Source: Pyrenopolyporus hunteri (Eukaryota > Ascomycota > Sordariomycetes > Xylariales > Hypoxylaceae). Taken from it: a stretch of DNA of 64,000 nt. The position numbers and the translations under genes were made by a program. This document shows positions 56,501 to 59,572 of the stretch, one piece after another (position 1 is the stretch's first letter; every line of letters starts with the position of its first letter). The notes beneath the pieces were generated by a model. The model was not told the origin of the DNA, did not search any database, and was given only the letters and a program-made list of their open reading frames with translations. The DNA is taken from assembly GCA_902806595.1 (NCBI GenBank), contig CADCXC010000020.1:1-64000 (forward strand), read 5' to 3'.

Positions 56501-57863
56501 AACATTTTTCCCTCAACATTTCTTAGGTTTACAAGGGATGCCTAGAAGAATAAGTGATTATCCTGATGCATTTGCAGGATGAAATTTAATTAGTAGTTTT
56601 GGATCTACAGTTAGTGTGGTAGCTACTTGGTTGTTCTTATACATTCTATATGCACAATTAGTTGAAGGAAGATATGCAAGCAGATATCCTTGAATGACAC
56701 CGCAATTCTATACCGATACTTTACAAGCTTTATTAAATAGAAGTTATCCTAGTTTAGAGTGAGCGTTAAGCAGTCCACCTAAACCTCATGCATTTGTGAG
56801 CTTACCTTTACAATCTCGTTTTTTCCGCTTTATTAATTTTAAGGTTATTTTTATAAATTTTTGTGTAAACTTTTTGAAATATGTTATATTTATTTTACCT
56901 TTTATTTTAGTATTTAAAGCTTTATATAGTTGTTGACTAAACGGTGCATGTAATTTCCAATTTTTTAGTCAACAATTTATAAGTAATCTTCCTTTTGTAG
57001 GTAAAACATTATTAGATATTATTTGAAAAGAGGGATCTTTATTGCCTACGGATATAATATGTTACAATCAATGGATAATGGAACTTACATTTGTAGGTGG
57101 CTTGGGAGGCTGTTTAGGTAGAACAATAATTGAAATATATTTTAGTAATTTTACTAAAGTACCTGTAGGAGGTGAAATCTTAATGCCAGGCGGTAATGTA
57201 GATGCAATGAATATAGATTCAGCCGCAAAATCAGGTTCAAGTGGAGGTACTAAACCGGTTTCAGAGGCAGGTTCTAGTATACCTTTTGAAATTGCAGATA
57301 AGGCTATTAAAAATGTTCAAGAAATTACCAAAACCTTTGCGGATGCTAATCAAAAATCAGTAGATATGTTAGTTGAGATAAATAAAGAAAGTCATAAATT
57401 TACTTTAGATAAACCTAAACCTTTCTGAGGTATACTACGTAATCAATCAAATATGGTTAATATTTATTTTGAACAAAGAATAGTCTGAGTGGAACAGATG
57501 TCTAAAATCCTGCCTGACAATAGTAGAAGGGAAATAGATATAATGTTGGAAAAAAAAAGCACATTATTTGAAGACTACCTTACTAAAGTAGATAAATTGG
57601 GTGATAAAGAGGGAGGAGAATTAAAAGCAAGATTAACTGAGTTTTTCAATTTAACTAACGCTTTTAGAAATGCCGCGAATAAAGAATTGAATCAAATGGA
57701 ATTACTAATTCATGAAAATATTAGACGAGATCCTTTATATAAAAACCCTAATTTAAAACAATCTGTAAATATAGATTACCCTAAATCTAAGAAAGCTTTT
57801 TCAGACCAAGATCTACAATTAAAAAAAAGGATGTCCGAAATTTTGAATGCTCCTAAAAAGTAA
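29560..57863 (+). CDS. cox1: Cytochrome c oxidase subunit 1 (at least 14 exons) with large added C-terminal tail
   Basis: Catalytic heme-copper subunit of complex IV. Predicted exons: 29560-29800, 32376-32423, 34955-34995, 39021-~39061, ~40578-40671, 44642-44746, 46501-46547, 48062-48230, 49628-49649, 50686-50761, 52394-52453, 53586-53775, 55121-55188, 56358-57863. They carry STNAKDIGTLYLMF, SGPGVQYIA, NQLYNSIITAHAILM, FFMVMPALIGGFG, NFLLPLLVGGPDMA, FPRLNNISFWLL, SGVQSHSGPSVDLA, FFGHPEV, the [25 protein letters not shown] region, FHDTYYVVAHFHYVLSMGA and GMPRRISDYPDAFAGWN. The stretch expected between EGGAGT and LSG (GWTVYPP) is missing, so one mini-exon between 40672 and 44641 is probably unplaced. 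The N-terminus has ~20 extra residues. Canonical end near 56815; the tail runs to TAA 57861-57863. Confidence 0.9.
29801..32166 (+). CDS. Group II intron reverse transcriptase/maturase with HNH domain (cox1 intron 1), intact
   Basis: One frame continuous with exon 1, reading TGA as Trp, to TAA 32164-32166. RT blocks: KSEPGNMTPGADNETLDGIS, RVYIPKANGKMRPLGIAPPRDK, SPRSHGFRPSRGCHSAL, EGDIKGFFDNIDHH, GVPQGGIASPILSNLIL and YADD (RYADDWLIG, about 31228-31254). Domain X: MMLNGTLNYYSFVNNRANL...TKLKLGTVRKVYLKFG. HNH: CASCGTSDNLQVHHLKHI...INRKQIVLCTKCHYQVHSG (about 31951-32110). This looks like the only fully intact group II ORF of the three here, and may serve the other introns in trans. Confidence 0.9.
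29801..32375 (+). other. Group II intron 1 of cox1
   Basis: Starts GTGCGCCGTC right after ...ATAGCAG. Domain V GAGCCGTATGCGG...CACGTACGGTTC is at 32278-32314. The 3' end is set at CCTAC|ATAATCAATT; this gives IADNQLYN, one Gly short of the usual IAGDNQLYN, so the junction may be off by a codon. Confidence 0.85.
32424..34812 (+). pseudogene. Group II reverse transcriptase/maturase with HNH domain, one frameshift (cox1 intron 2)
   Basis: Blocks ELIKSNPGNMTEGVDKITLDGIS and RRIQIPKPGKKETRPLTIASPREKVVQK are in the exon frame. At the A run 33254-33258 one base is missing, giving a stop soon after. The next frame carries ALQLVLERTYEPKF, SSHGFRPNRGTHTAVL, EADFSKAFDTIPH, GTPQGSILSPLLCNIFL, YADD (about 33826-33840), domain X (YYNSVIRGLQNYYSFCKN) and HNH (CVICGSENNIEMHHVRKI...INRKQVPLCRDHH), ending at TAA 34810-34812. 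Everything else is intact, so the mutation is recent or a sequencing slip. Confidence 0.8.
32424..34954 (+). other. Group II intron 2 of cox1
   Basis: Starts GTGCGCCGCTG after ...CTAATGA. Domain V GAGCCGTATGACTGG...CACGTACGGTTC is at about 34879-34915. Ends CCGAC|TATTCTTTATGG, giving LM-I-FFMVMPALIGG. Confidence 0.87.
34996..37383 (+). CDS. Very long intron ORF: membrane-type N-terminal region plus LAGLIDADG domain
   Basis: A single frame continuous with cox1 exon 3, about 795 codons beyond the exon, reading TGA as Trp several times. Order: basic leader; hydrophobic segments (FFILFSICLLFAFPLKYL, FIVLLVLSGLISYVNIIF, FLTFLIVVIAYPIL, ILTLLFYLLNEIYLF); a tandem repeat of about 35 residues (GDRDDVSSYRVTYKPGKS... 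and GDRDDVPSYKVTYKPGKS...); a charged linker; then the endonuclease with degenerate motif 1 YLAGLIESSATIERS and motif 2 WLSGFFDGKGSITI. Weak acidic residues in motif 1 suggest a maturase or an inactive enzyme. Intron endonucleases are normally 250-350 residues; the first ~520 residues here are unexplained. Confidence 0.75.
35609..35798 (+). repeat. Tandem repeat in the long cox1 intron ORF
   Basis: Two ~95-nt units: CGGGATGATGTATCATCGTA and CGGGACGATGTGCCATCGTA, each followed by the same GGTTACTTATAAACCAGGTA stretch and a final ACTTTATTTATGG. Each is headed by a small GC hairpin (CCCCGTAGGGG; CCCCTACGGGG). The repeat keeps the reading frame. Confidence 0.8.
37717..37735 (+). other. Duplicate of cox1 exon 4 start
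   Basis: AATTTCTTATTACCTTTAT encodes NFLLPL and is preceded by a G-ended intron 3' side, exactly like exon 4 at 39021. It opens the frame of the following endonuclease. It may be an alternative 3' exon or a footprint of exon sequence co-inserted with an intron. Confidence 0.6.
37717..38760 (+). CDS. LAGLIDADG homing endonuclease, fused to the exon 4 copy
   Basis: 347 codons to TAG 38758-38760. Leader NVNSNSVGGGIRKGYYTN..., motif 1 WFVTGFIDARGTFIV (about 37871-37915), linker DHLTRYPLITQKRSDFELFKKIVELK, SLNRGLSENLHLSFP, and motif 2 WWIAGFASGKAKFLVG (about 38348-38395). The aspartates of both motifs are replaced (Ala-Arg, Ser-Gly-Lys), so cleavage is unlikely. The frame itself is intact. A partial repeat of its last ~60 nt follows at 38759-38830. 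Confidence 0.8.
38761..39020 (+). other. Endonuclease tail repeat and GC palindrome before cox1 exon 4
   Basis: 38759-38830 repeats the 3' end of the preceding ORF (AGAAAGTAAAGCTCATCTTACATC...). At 38903-38931 CCCCCGGCGGCCATGCCGCCGGGGG is a near-perfect palindrome, copied at 59106-59133 with TA in place of CA at the centre. Confidence 0.7.
39062..40031 (+). CDS. LAGLIDADG homing endonuclease, in frame with cox1 exon 4
   Basis: Reads from exon 4 (LLVGGPDMA-NKGSLSFSY...) to TAA 40029-40031. Motif 1 is YLAGLFEGDGHIWI (about 39220-39262) and motif 2 is WLSGFVDADGSFSV (about 39573-39612), both with the expected acidic residues. The blocks NGELRTPKIHQLHSLIDW and KYPLFTSKFLDYKDWEQV are typical of cox1-type double-motif enzymes. 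It is likely an active nuclease or maturase. Confidence 0.87.
39062..40577 (+). other. Group I intron 4 of cox1
   Basis: Follows GGTCCGGATATGGC of exon 4 and ends ...TATAAAG before ATTCCCTAGACTT. The 5' junction is uncertain because the expected T is missing. The core is on the 3' side (about 40360-40550: GGGGGCATTATGCTGGAAACCAACGAG, GGATCCTCAGAGACT, GAAGACATAGTCCG). Confidence 0.7.
40943..43103 (+). CDS. LAGLIDADG homing endonuclease split by an inserted element (cox1 intron 5)
   Basis: Two parts of one gene. 40943-41110 encodes GILNKISEPSF...LGGYLAGLIEGDGSIIVPKTIRNQKGKRK with a perfect motif 1. 42327-43103 continues as YPVVKITFVKKDLPLALKIKEVINGG...RMRTPKIEALHRLIDW, motif 2 WLAGFIESDGNFYCG, and KYPLFSS-type blocks, to TAA 43101-43103. 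Removing 41111-42326 restores an uninterrupted frame (KGKRK-YPVVKITF). If the insert is a self-splicing intron the gene can be expressed; otherwise it is dead. Confidence 0.8.
41111..42326 (+). mobile_element. Element (probable group I intron) nested inside an endonuclease gene
   Basis: The 1216-nt insert interrupts the host frame cleanly after AAG and resumes at TAC; it ends ...TTATTG, as group I introns do. It contains its own complete LAGLIDADG ORF. AAAGTGATTTTCAC near its 3' side (42206-42219) is the exact complement of GTGAAAATCACTTT in the downstream host sequence (42336-42349), which could form an exon-intron pairing. The catalytic core was not fully identified. Confidence 0.6.
41255..42205 (+). 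CDS. LAGLIDADG homing endonuclease of the nested element
   Basis: Motif 1 is WVTGFSDGEACFSI (about 41326-41366) and motif 2 is WIAGFADGESCFFV (about 41797-41838). Between them are HFEEYPLLTQKRADFLLFKQVI, KASLNLGLSENLKIAFPNVVP and RPEV. It ends FIKSGMNKNRSYPHLK, TAA 42203-42205. TGA is Trp. The start is uncertain (open from about 41250). It belongs to the same subgroup as the ORFs at 43361, 46978 and 63060 (ASxNxGLSEx...FPNxxPxxRP signature). Confidence 0.82.
43121..44641 (+). other. Group I intron 6 of cox1
   Basis: Core about 43205-43450: GCTGCCAAACTCCGGAGACGCCC, TTTTGGTACCAAACC, AATGGGTAATCGCGGATCTAAATCAGTA, TACTGTAAAAGAGCAACGAGTAGACGG. It is the same core type as cox1 intron 8 and nad1 intron 2. 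Ends ...TGATAG before CCGTGCCTTTATC. The 5' border is not defined (missing mini-exon). Confidence 0.65.
43361..44539 (+). CDS. LAGLIDADG homing endonuclease (cox1 intron 6)
   Basis: The frame 43361-44539 starts inside the core; the conserved protein starts near 43600. Motif 1 is WAVVGFSDAESSFMV (about 43611-43650) and motif 2 is WLAGFVSGDGSFKS (about 44090-44130), with FFDKYSLITEKLGDYLLFKKVLELMSTKEHLTQGGLEKI and KASINKGLSEELQAAFPQCVP between. Stop TAA 44537-44539. TGA is Trp. The frame looks intact, and the second motif has only one clear acidic residue. Confidence 0.82.
44747..46068 (+). CDS. GIY-YIG homing endonuclease, in frame with cox1 exon 6 (44642-44746)
   Basis: It continues the exon (LGAINF-GLWLPLLLTTW...) through a hydrophobic stretch (IIYYIIYIVYDIVYY) and a strongly acidic low-complexity region (ENEDASSGENDEENEIDNKSKN). 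Then comes the nuclease: GVYIFTYLSTGQKYVGSSSQLAFRLKGYL (about 45339-45425, with the GIY-YIG-like VYI/KYVG pair and helix Arg) and the Glu-containing EIILEQYFLLDPSFNLN. A C-terminal modular part SKAIVLIDVQSKEELSFESLGQCINFL follows. Stop TAA 46066-46068. The acidic linker is unusual for this family. Confidence 0.85.
46090..46156 (+). repeat. GC cluster in cox1 intron 7
   Basis: CGCGCTCCGCGCTTCGCGGC then TACCCCTTGCCCCCCCTTCC followed by a run of 12 G and GCAGGGTGA. It is a double-hairpin type element in otherwise AT-rich DNA. Confidence 0.7.
46548..48061 (+). other. Group I intron 8 of cox1
   Basis: After ...AAATTACAT, ends ...GTGGACG before AAATTAGCC (GIKLH-KLALFGW). Core about 46580-46800: GAGCCAAACTCCGGGAAAGCCC, CTAGTAACCAAGG, AAATGGGTTATCGTGGATCTAAATCAG, TACTGTAAAAGAGCAACGAGCAGACGG. 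Confidence 0.8.
46978..47876 (+). CDS. LAGLIDADG homing endonuclease (cox1 intron 8)
   Basis: Motif 1 is FITGFCDAEASFTL (about 47000-47040) and motif 2 is WVAGFVSGEGCFFI (about 47482-47523). Linker HFNNYPLKTQKYADYLLFKKAF and RASINKGLPERLQMAFPNVIAELRPE. It ends LIKSRMNFKR, TAA 47874-47876. TGA is Trp. No ATG is at the conserved start; it is open from about 46950. The frame is intact. Confidence 0.83.
48231..49153 (+). CDS. LAGLIDADG homing endonuclease, in frame with cox1 exon 48062-48230
   Basis: Reads from the exon (QHLF-LRNILNYSIFILIISSMIFY...) with a hydrophobic segment. Motif 1 is WFIGFTEGEGSFIV (about 48419-48460) and motif 2 is WLTGFTDAEGCFTC (about 48776-48818), both with strong acidic residues. 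Stop TAA 49151-49153. TGA is Trp at several places. It looks like an active enzyme. Confidence 0.87.
48231..49627 (+). other. Group I intron 9 of cox1
   Basis: After ...CATCTTTTCT, ends ...GAGAAATG before GATTCTTTGGTCATCC (HLF-W-FFGHPEV). Core at the 3' side, 49400-49525: GATGCTAGTGTTAACGGTCAA, AAGACCGTCGGTTATTTAAGTAACCGCGACAGACTAGATTACTGG, AATGATGCTTAATGTATAGTCGG. Confidence 0.82.
49650..50685 (+). other. Group I intron 10 of cox1
   Basis: After ...CATCCTGAGGT (a 22-nt exon, 49628-49649), ends ...GTAATTG before TTATATATTAATCG. Core 49670-49815: GTTGCTATATGCTGGAAAAGC, GCCAATCAGCAGGTAAC, GGAACCTCAGAGACTATACGCG, and GATATAGTCC at 50602-50611. Confidence 0.82.
49812..50601 (+). CDS. LAGLIDADG homing endonuclease (cox1 intron 10)
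   Basis: Motif 1 is YLAGLIDGDGHFST (about 49892-49933) and motif 2 is WIAGFSDADASFQI (about 50218-50259). Linker NGKLRTLNKFNQVINNIL, end block DTFHLQSRKYINYLKWRKAYVIIQ. Stop TAA 50599-50601. TGA is Trp. Start uncertain, since the frame is open from the core. Full set of motif carboxylates. Confidence 0.85.
50762..52393 (+). other. Group I intron 11 of cox1
   Basis: After ...ATATTCGGT, ends ...GATTAG before TACATAGGAATGG. Core pieces at 50805-51005: AACTATATGCAGGAAAGTC, GATAACCCGCAGATAACC, AGGAATTTCAGAGGCCATACG; and GAGATGGTCC at 52018-52027. The 52030-52390 stretch holds no ORF. Confidence 0.75.
51017..51991 (+). CDS. LAGLIDADG homing endonuclease (cox1 intron 11)
   Basis: A long leader holds a hydrophobic part and a GC-cluster-encoded stretch (TPCGSEGCFAAKLEK, DNA 51148-51182), then acidic residues. 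Motif 1 is WLAGVIDGDGCFLV (about 51294-51333) and motif 2 is WLAGFFDTDGSIYF (about 51611-51652). Linker NRINGLMRNPVRILQLGRICEIY. Stop TAA 51989-51991. TGA is Trp. A GC element has been absorbed into the frame, as in nad5. Confidence 0.85.
52454..53500 (+). CDS. LAGLIDADG homing endonuclease, in frame with cox1 exon 52394-52453
   Basis: The frame runs from the exon straight through the intron core to TAA 53498-53500. Motif 1 is WFIGFAEGDGAIQT (about 52729-52768) and motif 2 is WLSGFTDAEGCFNV (about 53086-53128). Blocks LALLFNGNLALNNR-like (LAFLFNGNLALNNRIKQL) and FPLYTKKAISIEKW resemble the ORF at 48231. TGA is Trp. Intact motifs. Confidence 0.86.
52454..53585 (+). other. Group I intron 12 of cox1
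   Basis: After ...TTTGAAGT, ends ...GTTATG before CATCACATGTACACAG (VWS-HHMYTVG). Core 52495-52640: AATCTCGCTATATGCTGGAACAG, CTCAATCGGCAGACAAT, GCGTCTCAGAGACTACACGCG; GAAGATATAGTCCG at 53505-53518. Confidence 0.82.
53776..55120 (+). other. Group I intron 13 of cox1
   Basis: After ...ATAGGAGGGT, ends ...TTATTCG before TAAGTGGAGTTG (TIGGL-SGVVLANAS). Core 53805-53985: ATCACTATATGCTGGGAACTTC, AACAATCAGCAGGTAACC, GGAACCTCAGAGACTACACG, GAAGATATAGTCCG. A GC cluster at 54023-54068 precedes the ORF. Confidence 0.82.
54045..55106 (+). CDS. GIY-YIG homing endonuclease (cox1 intron 13)
   Basis: Nuclease core SGVYCLINKINGHSYVGSSICLASRMKNYL (about 54225-54310), central IVKALLKYGQSNFTLLILEHVE, catalytic-Glu helix VIREACFITSVAPYYNVL, and a GYSSLGYKHTEETKELLAQLA NUMOD3-like repeat region. 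A C-terminal YIYNSFKELLVIFPSVLTLAKLI and VFVYDINKKFICKYDGVTDAQRAL pair forms two NUMOD1-like helix-turn-helices. TGA is Trp. Stop TAG 55104-55106. The ATG at 54045 lies in the GC cluster, so the true start may be upstream or in frame with the exon. Confidence 0.86.
55189..56253 (+). CDS. LAGLIDADG homing endonuclease, in frame with cox1 exon 55121-55188
   Basis: The frame runs from the exon through the core. Motif 1 is WFAGIIDGDGQFDI (about 55450-55493) and motif 2 is YFAGLVDADGSIVF (about 55787-55833). Linker NNINGLIRLKVDSFKEACSLYNL. TGA is Trp (55447-55449, 55453-55455, 56206-56208). Stop TAA 56251-56253. Both motifs carry full acidic residues. Confidence 0.85.
55189..56357 (+). other. Group I intron 14 of cox1
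   Basis: After ...GTAGTTGCT, ends ...TATTTACCG before CATTTTCACTACG (VVA-HFHYVLSMG). Core 55230-55415: TGACTATATGCTGGAAACTG, ACACAATCAGCAGAAAACTG, GATTCTCAGAGACTGCATG, and GGGACAGTCCGGG at 56275-56287. Confidence 0.82.
56817..57863 (+). other. Added C-terminal tail of cox1 (~348 residues)
   Basis: Coding continuation after the canonical end PPKPHAFVSLPLQS. Order: a basic/hydrophobic region with a membrane-type helix (VIFILPFILVFKALYSCW), a second amphipathic region (GGLGGCLGRTIIEIYF), a Gly/Ser-rich linker (AAKSGSSGGTKPVSEAGSS) and about 190 residues of charged helices likely to form coiled coil (SRREIDIMLEKKSTLFEDYL...). TGA is used as Trp four times. Not part of any cox1 I know. Confidence 0.8.
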
Positions 57864-58007
57864 ATTAAGCTATATTTTATTGTATTTTAGTCCACAAGCT
57901 GCGCGGGCTGCGCGTGCGCATAAATTGGCGCGAACTATAAAAAAAAATTTTTTGTTATAAATATGTAGTCCTGTAAGTAAAAATATTTTATTATTCTTTT
58001 TTTTTAG
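57864..58007 (+). other. Intron-end relic before the second cox1 terminal exon
   Basis: It includes a GC cluster (GCTGCGCGGGCTGCGCGTGCGC, 57898-57919) and TATGTAGTCCTGTAAG followed by a T-rich stretch ending TTTAG directly before CATTTTCATTATG. TAGTCC resembles the last conserved strand of the group I introns here, so this may be the 3' stub of an intron. Confidence 0.5.
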
Positions 58008-58499
58008 CATTTTCATTATGTTTTAAGTATGGGTGCTGTATTTGCAATGTTTAGTGGATGATATTATTGAGTTCCTAAAATATTAGGATTAGATTATAAT
58101 ATACTATTGTCTAAAGTACATTTTTGAATTTTATTCGTAGGGGTAAATCTAACATTTTTCCCTCAACATTTCTTAGGTTTACAAGGGATGCCTAGAAGAA
58201 TAAGTGATTATCCTGATGCATTTGCAGGATGAAATTTAATTAGTAGTTTTGGATCTATAGTTAGTGTGGTAGCAACTTGATTGTTCTTATACATTCTATA
58301 TGCACAATTAGTTGAAGGAAGATATGCAAGCAGATATCCTTGAATGACACCGCAATTCTATACCGATACTTTACAAGCTTTATTAAATAGAAGTTATCCT
58401 AGTTTAGAGTGAGCGTTAAGCAGTCCACCTAAACCTCATGCATTTGTGAGCTTACCTTTACAAAGTCTACTGTTTCGCTTGCAAGTCTTCTTTTTTTAG
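58008..58499 (+). pseudogene. cox1: Second copy of the cox1 terminal exon, canonical length
   Basis: Open from CAT 58008 to TAG 58497-58499: HFHYVLSMGAVFAMFSGWYYWVPKILGLDYNILLSKVHFWILFVG...PHAFVSLPLQSLLFRLQVFFF. In the first ~115 nt it differs from 56358-56470 at many silent sites. From there to ~58462 only three differences in about 350 nt are seen. The frame is intact, so it could be an alternative terminal exon; I list it as pseudogene only because the upstream copy is in the normal position. Confidence 0.7.
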
Positions 58500-58669
58500 T
58501 ATTATAAAAAAGAAATTAACATTAAAGAATTTATTAATGTATTTAGTAATTCTTTTAGCAGTTTTAGTGTCTAAGAACTATTTTTTAAGTTTTTTTGAGG
58601 AAATAAATAGTATACTTCTTATTATAGGTAGTATTATAGGATAGATGGGGTAGAAACTTAAAAAAAAAA

Positions 58670-59074
58670 GTGGGAAATATTACTACAAAGGAAGAAGTAT
58701 CTTCTACAAAAGAACAAGTAGAAAATGCGTTGCAACAGTATAAATCTTCAGGTACAAATGTACCAGCTTTTAAAGAACAAGTTTCTAATTTAGAGGAAAA
58801 AATAAAAATATGCGATGATAAACTATCTGAATTAGAAAATAAAGATAAAGCTGAGGGTAAAGGCAAGGGAAAACAATTATTAGATGATAACTCTAGTCCT
58901 AGACGAGTTCTTAATCCTAATTACCAACCAGCGCCTAGAGGTGGTTCAACACAATACGTAGGTTATTCATATGATTCAGATGAGGAAGATGAAGCGATTC
59001 GTCGTGCTATAGAAGAATCACTTAAATCAAGTTCTTCTAGAAAAGATTCTTCTTCTTCTGAAGGGAAAGAATAA
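58670..59074 (+). pseudogene. Charged tail ORF behind the second cox1 exon, with UIM-like motif
   Basis: GTG-initiated frame of 134 codons: coiled-coil-like VSSTKEQVENALQQYKSS and FKEQVSNLEEKIKICDDKLSELENK, then a Pro/Arg-rich linker, then SDEEDEAIRRAIEESLKSSSS and a Ser-rich end. The DEEDEAIRRAIEESLK stretch fits a ubiquitin-interacting motif pattern. Just upstream, in another frame, MYLVILLAVLVSKNYFLSFFEEINSILLIIGSIIG looks like a membrane part. Together they suggest a broken former C-terminal tail of the exon copy. Confidence 0.45.
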
Positions 59075-59401
59075 ATTTTTATTGAGATAAGTGTATTAAT
59101 AAAATTTCCCCCGGCGGCTACGCCGCCGGGGGAGGTAGATGTGTTAATAAATCATCTACAATATATACTAGTTCACTTTCAGGGGGGCCTTGCCTGCGCG
59201 AGCGATGGATTTTTCACGTGATATGCCCGCCTTCCTCCCTAGCTTGCACAGGGGGGGGGAAGAGCTAGTTATGGATTATCTTTGTTTAATATAGTTGTAA
59301 ATGGCTGTACTTAACATTATCTTTATTAATACAATAATAGAAACATTGTTTTGTAATATTTCTTAGATTTCATTTTGTGTATTGGATAAGCCATACACAA
59401 A
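59075..59401 (+). other. Spacer before trnR with GC palindrome and clusters
   Basis: CCCCCGGCGGCTACGCCGCCGGGGG palindrome (59108-59132, sister of 38903-38931). Further GC clusters at 59181-59215 and 59228-59262 (CCTCCCTAGCTTGCACAGGGGG). No ORF. Confidence 0.65.
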
Positions 59402-59472
59402 TTCTCATTAGCTCAAAGGTAGAGCAGGATACTTCTAATATCCTGATTTTAGTTCGAATCTAAAATGAGGAA
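59402..59472 (+). tRNA. trnR: tRNA-Arg (UCU)
   Basis: Acceptor TTCTCAT/ATGAGGA, D-arm GCTC AAAGGTA GAGC, anticodon stem-loop GGATA CTTCTAA TATCC (anticodon TCT), T-arm TTTTAG TTCGAAT CTAAAA. A clean cloverleaf. Position between cox1 and nad1 is as in many filamentous ascomycetes. Confidence 0.93.
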
Positions 59473-59572
59473 GTTTATAAAAAGTAGTTATAAATATATA
59501 ACTATTTTTTATAAACATATTATAACTTTATTATTTATGAAGAATGATATATTATTGTAAGTATAAGTTATA

